From assembly GCA_027576995.1 (NCBI GenBank), contig JANBQC010000720.1, positions 1 through 12,711 of the forward strand: a stretch of DNA of 12,711 nucleotides, given 5' to 3'. Under the pieces are notes generated by a model, which saw nothing but the letters and a program-made list of their open reading frames with translations, had not been told where the DNA came from and did not search any database. The position numbers and the translations under genes are program-made. Below are positions 5,887-12,711 of the stretch, piece after piece. Source of the stretch: Dimargaris cristalligena (Eukaryota > Kickxellomycota > Dimargaritomycetes > Dimargaritales > Dimargaritaceae). The stretch's first letter is position 1. Every line of letters begins with the position of its first letter.

Positions 5887-8062
5887 ATGAGCTGGAAAGG
5901 ATTGAAGAAGGCCGTCAATCGCCTGCCCCACCAGGTCATGTCCAAGGTGGGCCAAGCTGACCGTAAGTACCCTTTACCACACCCATTGATAGGCCCACCC
6001 ACCCCCGCCGACCCTCATTTGGCCCATCTTAGTTCCCGGCTGCAACAACCTTAGTTGCCACCGCCTCCGCCCGATAAGTCCCGGCCCGGAATAACTCATG
6101 CGCAGGGCCTCTGTATAATATATTCCGTAATAATAACCTAACCCCCCTTTTCAGGAACCGCCGATGAAGAATACGATTCGTACGCCAGCCAAATCACCGA
6201 AATGCGCCAGAGCGCAGCAAAGCTCAATGTTGACGCCCAGCGCTATCGGGATAGTGTCTCCGGTAAGTTGACTCCCTCCCCTACAAATGTGAATTTCCGC
6301 CCAGTCTTAGCATACGCTTCCCACCATCAACTATGGTATCAACGGTCTGCATCCTCGACTAACAAATTCTCGCTTCTTTCGCACCTATAACCATCAACCC
6401 CCCTCCTTTCGCTGGTATTTAGATATGCTAAATTTCCAGTATTCAATGACCCATTCTCTACTAAACATCTACAAGCCCCAAATCGCCCTCGATGACGACA
6501 TCCCCTCCCAGCCCCTGCAAAATGCCAGCCCCGAACAAATTGCCATGATGGAAAAGGCCGTCGACCAGATGAACGACCTGCGCGACCGGGTGTTTCCCGA
6601 ACTGGACCAGATCGACCAATGTGTCGTTAATCCCACCGCCGAATTTCTGCGTATGGCCGGCCAAGTGGGTAAAGTCATTGACAAGCGTAATCGTAAGCTG
6701 GAGGATTACGACCGGGTCCGCGCTGGTTTGCGTAAGCTGCGCGAAAAGACTGATCGTAAGCTGGACGAAGACCGCAAGATCCACCAAATGGATAACCAGT
6801 TCGAAGAAGCCAGCCGTGACTTTAACTTCTACAACGACGCCCTCAAGGCTGACCTGCCCAAGATCCTAACCCTCCGGACCCGCCTGATCGAGCCCTGCCT
6901 CGTCAACTTCTACCAGCTGCAGGTCAAGATCCATACCACCATGATCCAGAGCCTGCAGACCACCGTCTACACGTGCGGGTTCGACCCGAACACTACCGCC
7001 CAGTTCGTTTACAACCAACGCGGCCCCCATGCCCGGTCCCTCATTGACGGGGTCAGTGTCACGGGCCACTTCCACACCGAGGCCGACCTGACTGGCGCTC
7101 GCCCGACGTCGGCCTCCTCGGGGAAATCCGTCCACGGGGTATTAGGGAAGGCCACCGGTCTCTTCCAGCGCACGAAATCCAACGCCGGGTCCACGACATC
7201 GCTGAGCGGCGCTACCTCACCCAAGCAGCCCGAGGCAGCCGTCGGCCATATGGAAATGCCCAAATTAGGCCAAACCGCTTCCAATGACAGCTTCCATACC
7301 GCTCCCGCCTACTCCATCGCTTCGGCTTCCATGAGTGGGGGAGGAGGAGGAGGAGGTGCGGGGGCTTATGGCGGTAGTAAACAAGCGGCCGCCTTCGGCG
7401 CCGCAGCGGCCACGATGCCTTCACCCCACCAGTACCTCAACTCAGGAACCGCCGGCGCAGTAGGGGCGGGCCATGCCGATGTTCCACCACCCGCCTATGC
7501 CCCGCCAGGTTACCAGGATATGCCTGTCCCAGGCGCCTCCCCTCCCTACGGGGCAGCGGATGCTAAAGCGACCCCAGGCAGTTACAACTCAGGCCCGGCC
7601 GCTCAACCTTCGACGGCCGCTGCCCCGGCCGCTGGTAGTCGCGGGGACGGCTCTGGTCCTCTATACGCCATTGCGCTCTACGACTATGCTGCACAGGCCG
7701 AGGGTGACCTGTCGTTCAATGCCGATGACAAAATCGAAATCACCGGAAAGACAAATAGTACCGACGACTGGTGGCAGGGCAAGTGCGGCGGCAAAACGGG
7801 CATGTTTCCAGGTAAAGTCATCGCCCCTTCTCTCGATAAAATTCTATTTTTTTTCATTCCGATGAGCCATCGGCACTTGGGAACATATGGTGCATATACC
7901 CTGGTTATGAACTTAATGATCTAACAATTCGATTTACCGGATAATCATGAAAAATGACTCATCAACTAATTTATTATGGCTCTATTTACCCCATTGCCTT
8001 CTGTATCTTCACCAAACTCGAACACATTTTCATTTGTAGCCAATTACGTGCGTGAAATCTAA
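5887..8062 (+). CDS. RVS167: BAR-SH3 amphiphysin-like protein, Rvs167/Hob1 family, four exons
   Basis: Exons 5887-5962, 6155-6262, 6423-7811 and 8040-8062 join to 1,596 bases (531 residues plus stop). The start MSWKGLKKAVNRLP matches the amphipathic N-terminus of the yeast family. Exon 2 (EEYDSYASQITEMR) and the exon 2/3 join (RYRDSVSDMLNFQYS) continue the BAR domain to about residue 245. Residues 250-473 are a Gly/Ala/Pro/Ser-rich linker with a seven-glycine run (367-373) and a PPAY motif (417-420). The SH3 domain is 475-531, with ALYDY (479-483), WW (511-512), MFP and the final NYV. BAR dimers sense and bend membranes at endocytic sites; in yeast Rvs167 pairs with Rvs161, and its SH3 domain binds actin regulators. 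A single-frame reading would miss the first 62 residues and replace the SH3 end. The CACCATGA context supports this ATG. Confidence 0.93.
5963..6154 (+). other. Intron 1 of the BAR-SH3 gene
   Basis: 192 bases, donor GTAAGT, branch-site candidate CTAAC at 6138-6142, acceptor TTTTCAG. Phase 1: the last base of exon 1 (C) joins GA to make Arg. Confidence 0.9.
6263..6422 (+). other. Intron 2 of the BAR-SH3 gene
   Basis: 160 bases, donor GTAAGT, acceptor ATTTAG, branch-site candidate CTAAC at 6359-6363. Phase 1: G joins AT to make Asp, giving the join SVS-D-MLNFQ, which aligns without a gap to the yeast BAR domain. A later AG (TTTCCAG, ending at 6439) would also look like an acceptor but would break the alignment. 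Confidence 0.88.
7812..8039 (+). other. Intron 3 of the BAR-SH3 gene, within the SH3 domain
   Basis: 228 bases, donor GTAAAG after CCAG, acceptor TTTGTAG, with ACTAAT (7965-7970) or CTAAC (7921-7925) as branch site. Phase 1: G joins CC to make Ala. Removing it restores the canonical SH3 ending FPANYV followed by REI and a stop. If retained, the frame runs to a TAA at 7922-7924 and lacks the last SH3 strand. Confidence 0.9.
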
Positions 8063-8495
8063 ATCGGTCCAGAGCGATTGGTTCGTCCACGTCCCTCGCC
8101 TATACGATCCACCACACTATATTTTTACTCCTTTAATTTGTTCTCTTGATATTATCGGACCATAATGCGGGCTTTTTCACCTTTTATGAGATAGAGACAC
8201 CATGCTCCACGCGCACTGTCAGCCGCCTCTTATTTCAAAATTAGCCTATAAATCCGAACCTAACAAGTACCAATTCCCAATATCTTACCAGTATAGAGCA
8301 ACTAAGGGGGAATCCCTTATCACTCTCCATATTTTTGTTCAGGATGGATACTATTCAATTTAATAATATATGGTTTATGCCTGCATTGTATCTAAAAACA
8401 AACAGTCGATTGGGGGATGGGGGGGTCAGTTGGAACAATACAGTATAATTAGACTTGAAGGGCCTCTACCTCTTGCAGTACGGAATTAGTATATA
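8063..8495. other. Intergenic DNA between convergent genes (3' untranslated regions)
   Basis: 433 bases between the BAR-SH3 and pseudouridine synthase stop codons. AT-rich, but CpG is retained. No frame and no clear AATAAA on either strand. It should hold both 3' untranslated regions, which may overlap. A G-rich run at 8412-8427 is too short in run number for a convincing quadruplex. Confidence 0.6.
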
Positions 8496-10289
8496 TTAAT
8501 TGGTATCTGCTTCGGAAGAACTGTTTTCCTTGGGTTTGGACCAGGCGGGCATTTCCGTTTTATAGGACCACCCGTCGCCCTCATACTTGTAAGCATGTAG
8601 CCAGATCAGTCGCTGCTCGGGTTTGGGATCCGGTATTGGTGAGTGTATGTTTTCCTGGCATTGTGTACAAGACGCTTCAAACCCCAGAGGTAATGCCAAG
8701 GGTGAGGAGCTACTGGCCGTTGGTGGTGGTGACAGTGGTGATCCTTGCGACAACGAGGAAGAAGCAGGTCCGGCAGATAACGGGGATTGCTGGTCGGTAG
8801 TTGAAGTCATTGTTGGGTCAACATCATTAGTATCGGCCTTTTTCGGGCCCTGCCCGTGGCTTACTTCGGATGCTGGCTCCCTTTGCTCACTAACAACCGA
8901 AATTTCCTTAGCCGGATGGTGTTGTTGGTGATGATCTAGCTCAGTCAAATTAGCAATGGCCTTCTGGATTGTCGCCTCCGCCTTCAGTTCCGTCTGAGGG
9001 GTTGTTAAACCTCCCCACACGCGCGCATTGCAGTAGAGGGGGTCATTGGCAATAGGGTAGCCCAAGTACTGTAAGTGCACGCGGATCTGGTGAGTACGGC
9101 CCGTTAGTGGTTTACATTGGACCACAGTGGTTAGGGGCGGTTTTAGATGATGACTTGAGGCAGTGTTAGATTCAGTCGGGTCAACTAAGGGTATCGTAGC
9201 TGGGCCCAGAACTCGGCCAATGGGGCGAAAAAGCGTGCGACTCGGTTTACCGTCAGGATGGACCGCGACTAGTCCGAGTTTATGGGCTACAGTTTTAATG
9301 GGCTCGTCACAAACGACATAACTGGATAAATCCTCGCTATCATCACCACCATCGGAATTCGGTACCACCGCATCTATATTGCATTGGTGGTCTCTAGGCC
9401 CATCCTTGTCCACCGGGCCGGCGGGAGTGGGGGATTGCGCGGAAAAGTTAGGGGGGAAATCGCCTAGAACCCGGCACACGTACTCCTTACGTACTTGCCG
9501 TGACCTCATCTGGCCCTCTAAGTCCCGGGCGGTAGCAGCATCCAATGCCAAGATAACCAGACCGGATGTTAACCGATCCAGCCGATTTGCCGGGCTCAGG
9601 AATGGGCTTTTTATACCGAATTCCCGCCGTAGTATGTGGATCAGGGTATTATGGTAGTACCGCCCACTGGGGTGTACGGGTATACTCGCCGGTTTGTCGA
9701 CCACCACAACCGAGTCCGACCGATGTACTATTCGGATAGGCGGGGTAGCGCTAACGGGTGGTTCGTGCCGATGAATGCGGTGCGTAATCCGGTCGTGGAG
9801 GCGCACGATGGTGTCGGGGGTGACTTTTTGGTCGTTGATCATGATAATACCCCGGTGGATGGCTTCGAGGTAGTAGGGTTCGGATTGGTCCCGGAATTCA
9901 CGCACAAATACATCGAGGAGGGTTCGCCCGAACCAACGGCCTTTGGCATTGGTGCTGTACGTATGGTAGTAGGGACGTACCCGGCGTAACCCATTCTCAA
10001 AATAATACTCGGCTTCAGCGGTTTCGTCGGGACCAGCAGCCGGTGATGGCGGGTGGCTTGGCACTGGCACTGGTGAGTCGAGCTTGGCCGAGGAGGCATT
10101 CCCGGAGACTCGGGCCTCGACCGATGCGGTGGTCTCCTCCATAATGCGCCGACGTTTGGTGGCCGATTCAAGGTGGGGAGTAGACATGGGAGTTGGCTTA
10201 AATGTGCTATAATGACAATTGTAACGAGACTTTATCGGCCGAAAGCTAAAGGCAAAATGAACGATTCGAAGTCTGTTAAGGGCGATCAT
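8496..10289 (-). CDS. PUS9: tRNA pseudouridine synthase, RluA family, Pus8/Pus9 (RPUSD2)-like
   Basis: One frame of 597 residues. Residues 1-34 are Arg-rich without acidic residues (RLRIVHFAFSFRPIKSRYN), like a mitochondrial presequence. KRRR at 45-48 could be a nuclear signal. An S4-like segment (about 118-175) precedes the catalytic domain. RIVHRSDSVVVVDKP starts the core, and NRLDRLTSG (235-243) carries the expected catalytic Asp238. CKPLTGRTHQIRVHL (392-406) and NDPLY (415-419) are the other RluA landmarks. A disordered Ser/Pro-rich insert (about 450-540) leads to a conserved tail with CTQC (541-544), LHAYKYE and MPAW. In yeast, Pus8 (the N-terminal part of Rib2) and Pus9 make pseudouridine 32 in cytosolic and mitochondrial tRNAs. 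No deaminase domain follows here, so this is not a full Rib2. Codon 35 is a second ATG (10187-10185). Confidence 0.88.
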   Translation of the reverse strand: MIALNRLRIVHFAFSFRPIKSRYNCHYSTFKPTPMSTPHLESATKRRRIMEETTASVEARVSGNASSAKLDSPVPVPSHPPSPAAGPDETAEAEYYFENGLRRVRPYYHTYSTNAKGRWFGRTLLDVFVREFRDQSEPYYLEAIHRGIIMINDQKVTPDTIVRLHDRITHRIHRHEPPVSATPPIRIVHRSDSVVVVDKPASIPVHPSGRYYHNTLIHILRREFGIKSPFLSPANRLDRLTSGLVILALDAATARDLEGQMRSRQVRKEYVCRVLGDFPPNFSAQSPTPAGPVDKDGPRDHQCNIDAVVPNSDGGDDSEDLSSYVVCDEPIKTVAHKLGLVAVHPDGKPSRTLFRPIGRVLGPATIPLVDPTESNTASSHHLKPPLTTVVQCKPLTGRTHQIRVHLQYLGYPIANDPLYCNARVWGGLTTPQTELKAEATIQKAIANLTELDHHQQHHPAKEISVVSEQREPASEVSHGQGPKKADTNDVDPTMTSTTDQQSPLSAGPASSSLSQGSPLSPPPTASSSSPLALPLGFEASCTQCQENIHSPIPDPKPEQRLIWLHAYKYEGDGWSYKTEMPAWSKPKENSSSEADTN

Positions 10290-10376
10290 GTTCGGAAGCG
10301 TAACTAAGCGCTGCCGTAATGGCCCGCATGGAAAAAGGCCCTGGTCTCGAGTCTACCGAATTTCAGACAGTATTCG
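10290..10376 (-). promoter_or_regulatory. Upstream region of the pseudouridine synthase gene
   Basis: CpG-containing sequence directly upstream of the start codon, which has A at -3 (AACATGA). No clear TATA box. CpG content stops at about 10375, so the promoter has little room before the repeat-like DNA begins. Confidence 0.4.
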
Positions 10377-11180
10377 TGCTAACTAAAGCATTCAGTGTGG
10401 GTGTTGTAGGCTATATTGGGTGAACAGTTAAATCCCACCCATACTTGTCACACATGAAATGAATGACAATGGGGTTTTGGGTAGTCTGGTCACATGATAT
10501 ACTTTATTTGAAGATTCTAGACCCCTACAACTATAGTCGTATTCCATATGGGAGAAATACAGCCCAACTGTATAATATTGGGAAATTAATTAGTATAGAA
10601 AAATAGATGAACTAATTACTTTCCATGTATAAAATAATTTGCCTCAAATGGAATGTATGTTATACAACTGGATTGAACCACTCCCTTATTATAGAATTGA
10701 CTTCAGCCCAGGCAGACTCAGTTCAGCAGCTTCCACTCCCTAGGTTGGCATGAAGTCCACTTTTCCTCACAGACAGCCTATAAAATAAACAGACCCTACA
10801 CCACCAACTGCACATCATTTTAGTAACTTGGCACTGCTAGTCTCGACTTTATTTCTGGCACCTTGAGTGTCTCTGATTAGGCAGTAGGTGTAGTCCATGG
10901 AACATGCTGGATGAAGTGCTAGGCCTCACTAATATATAATTCAATGAATAGCAATACCAAAATATTGGCAGGTGATTGTGACCAAGGTAGGGCCTGAGAA
11001 GTCAATGGGCCTTGAGGGAACAGGAAGGAGAAAAATCACCTATGCACTTCCCCTCTTCCCCTATATTTTGGACTGAAGGTAAGCCAGATTCACCCTTGCT
11101 AAACCAAATTTGGTTGGCAAATGGGTAAAGTTCAACCCAACTATATAGGGTCAAATCCATATAGGTGGGTCATTATATTT

Positions 11181-11219
11181 AGGTTATGTGACATGACCTT
11201 TGGGGGATGAACATAACCT
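11181..11219. repeat. Inverted repeat AGGTTATGT / ACATAACCT
   Basis: Nine-base perfect arms at 11181-11189 and 11211-11219, with a 21-base loop containing ACATGACCT, a near-copy of the right arm. It may be a short foldback within repeat debris. Confidence 0.7.
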
Positions 11220-11389
11220 TCCCCCCCTATATTATCCACCCATCCATCACCACCAATATAAGCCAAGGAGACTTAGCCTATATTGTGATGGGGAGGGGGC
11301 ATGCCCAGAAAGGGCAGGGGCAGTGCTGATACTCAATTGAGTACCAGTGAAGTGCCAAAAGGGCCAAACTGACAAAAAGTTAAGTCGTT

Positions 11390-11490
11390 ACCTGAAGCCA
11401 AGGTGATTTGACCGACTAACAAGATGGGAAAAGAAAAGGGAAAGCAAACTGGGAGGTCACTAATAATCACCTGAAGCCAGGGTGATATTG
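11390..11490 (+). repeat. Diverged direct repeat ACCTGAAGCCARGGTGATNTTG
   Basis: ACCTGAAGCCAAGGTGATTTG at 11390-11410 recurs as ACCTGAAGCCAGGGTGATATTG at 11469-11490, 79 bases on. A shorter related piece, GAGCCAAGGTTG, is near 11544. Two to three copies at irregular spacing suggest a decayed internal repeat, not an array. Confidence 0.6.
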
Positions 11491-11751
11491 AGATACTCCA
11501 AGTAGGGGTTGCAGGGGTCAAGGAAGTTAAGAGAATGTAATGGGAGCCAAGGTTGTCTGTCCTTCCAAGAGGGCAGATAAGAGTTTATTTAAATTCAATG
11601 GTTTAGGTTGGAAATGAGTAGAAAACAGGAGGGAAAATGGTCCATTAGTTATCAGCTAAGTGACTTAGTTATAAGATGGAAATATGGACCAATTGGGCTT
11701 AGTTAAGTCATGGGAAAGGCTTAGCAAAGGAAGGGGAAGGAAGAACAATGG

Positions 11752-11780
11752 ATCATGGGAATTCATGATGATCCCATGAT
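11752..11780. repeat. Inverted repeat ATCATGGGA / TCCCATGAT
   Basis: Perfect nine-base arms (11752-11760 and 11772-11780) with an 11-base loop that includes CATGATGA, which repeats part of the arm. Function unknown. Confidence 0.7.
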
Positions 11781-11883
11781 GAACACAGAAGAGGACAAAA
11801 GGGAAATTGGTAAAGGGGAAATGGGGAATAGAGTAATGTGGTGGAGGCACCACACCAGCATAGTAGGTGGGGTTATATTTATA

Positions 11884-11919
11884 CTTATAATTATATTAAC
11901 CCTATAATATAATTATAAG
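11884..11919. repeat. Perfect 15-bp hairpin stem
   Basis: CTTATAATTATATTA at 11884-11898 is the exact reverse complement of 11905-11919. The loop is the six bases ACCCTA (11899-11904). Only the terminal pair is G-C, so it could extrude as a cruciform but would make a weak RNA stem. No U-tract terminator role is expected in a fungus. Confidence 0.85.
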
Positions 11920-12232
11920 CCCTGCCCTTTTAAGCTCTGCCCTGTTTGTTTTAACTAACTCTTTAGCCAGCTGTTTTAAATAAAAAGAAAGGGCACTAAA
12001 AGGTGCCACCAAATGGTAAATGGGGGATAGAGATTTCCTTTTTTGCATGGTGAATGTAGCAAAAGGGAATGGGGCCCTAAAATTCAAATGGGGAATTGAC
12101 ATTGGCAAATGTGGGCCAATGGGAATCCTAATTTGAATGGGAATTTAAATTAGGAGATGGGAGATGGAGATTCCCAAATTCGAATAGGCATGTACATTCC
12201 CTCCAAATAGGCTAATGTATACCTAAACTGGA

Positions 12233-12252
12233 AAAGGAATGTACATTCCTTT
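12233..12252. repeat. Perfect 20-bp palindrome AAAGGAATGTACATTCCTTT
   Basis: The sequence equals its own reverse complement over 20 bases. A partial copy, ATGTACATTCC, lies about 50 bases upstream near 12190-12200. It could be a dyad protein site or the centre of a decayed inverted-repeat element. Confidence 0.85.
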
Positions 12253-12711
12253 AAAATAAGTTATTAATAAAATAAATTAAAATAAACTATAGGTTCCTAA
12301 AGGGAGTTTAATTACTCCTACAGTTAAAATTTAAAAGGTTAAAGGATGGATGGATAGTATAAAGGAATACTACCTATCCTAATAAACTGGCTGGACTAGC
12401 CTAAAGTACTGAATAAAATTACTTAAATATTACTACTTATGGGTAAAATTGGTCACTCACTAGGCTGGCAAGGAGCTAGTGAATAAACAAACAGGGTAGG
12501 GAGCTGGGGAAGGACAGGTTTTAACCAAAAACCTTTAAAAAACACACTCAGCTAGCAAGTGTCCAAAGCCCCATATGTAGTAATATGCAAATAAAATTAA
12601 ACAGCAATCCTTTAGGCTGCCTATTTAAGAGAACCAGTTTGAAGGACCTGCTTCCTTGCTTGGATGGCCCTTCTGTATTGATCAGAAAAAGGCCTATCAA
12701 TAACAGAAAGG

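Larger units (their letters stand above)
10377..12711. other. Gene-free, CpG-depleted, repeat-derived region
   Basis: I find no convincing protein or RNA gene in these 2.3 kb. By hand count only five CpG dinucleotides occur from 10381 to the end. Short frames on the minus strand (for example 11333-11521, 11665-11853, 11902-12108) are low-complexity by-products of AT- and purine-rich DNA. Several short inverted and direct repeats are listed separately. I could not find a pair of terminal repeats that bounds a single element. Most likely this is old transposon debris. Confidence 0.65.

Noticed and set aside
5578..5960. Frames with poly-Val, poly-Thr or poly-Pro runs around the microsatellite
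   Set aside because: They are produced by the ACC/ACT repeat read in different frames, and those checked start at non-ATG codons.
6461..7424. Minus-strand frames of 70-108 codons opposite the BAR-SH3 exon
   Set aside because: They mirror the coding composition of exon 3 and show no recognisable domain.
8412..8427. G-quadruplex candidate in the convergent intergenic region
   Set aside because: Only two long G-runs are close together; four runs are not available within a usual loop distance.
11390..11490. CRISPR-like repeated 21-mers
   Set aside because: There are only two clear, non-identical copies in a eukaryotic-type window with no spacers of even length and no cas genes.

Overview
The window looks like nuclear DNA of a fungus. 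Three protein genes sit in a GC-richer, CpG-containing block at about 3,227-10,376. One of them is a spliced BAR-SH3 gene with GTAAGT/GTAAAG donors, CTAAC-like branch sites and AG acceptors, and its protein reads as a yeast Rvs167 / fission-yeast Hob1 homologue. The block is flanked on both sides by AT-richer, gene-free DNA with almost no CpG. Intron lengths of 160-228 bp and methylation-style repeat decay fit an early-diverging fungus better than a yeast, but I cannot name the species.

Left flank (1-3,254). A DNA transposon-like element occupies about 1-2,074. It has 73-bp terminal inverted repeats (68/73 identical), each closing on an 18-bp near-palindrome, and has no transposase frame. The outermost three bases of its left end probably lie just outside the window. 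Beside its right end are six CCCCTG motifs in 82 bp. Inside the element, and again outside it in opposite orientation, are two remnants of the same roughly 95-codon gene (74% identical, no gaps over 223 bp). One has an in-frame stop; the other has GTG where the first has ATG. The outer copy follows a leader with a TATA box and AATAAA, as in the 5' end of a retroelement.

Gene block. A minus-strand F-box/leucine-rich-repeat protein (3,255-4,856) is divergent from the plus-strand BAR-SH3 gene (5,887-8,062, four exons, 531 aa), with about 1 kb of shared upstream DNA. The BAR-SH3 gene is convergent with a minus-strand RluA-family tRNA pseudouridine synthase of the Pus8/Pus9 type (8,496-10,289, 597 aa, with a mitochondrial-presequence-like N-terminus). 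The three have no evident joint pathway: ubiquitin-ligase substrate selection, endocytic membrane scission with actin, and tRNA modification.

Right flank (10,377-12,711). There is no gene here, and only five CpG dinucleotides by hand count. It carries several short inverted repeats, including a 15-bp perfect hairpin stem and a 20-bp perfect palindrome, and a diverged short direct repeat. I see no rRNA, convincing tRNA, CRISPR array or obviously new multi-gene system.
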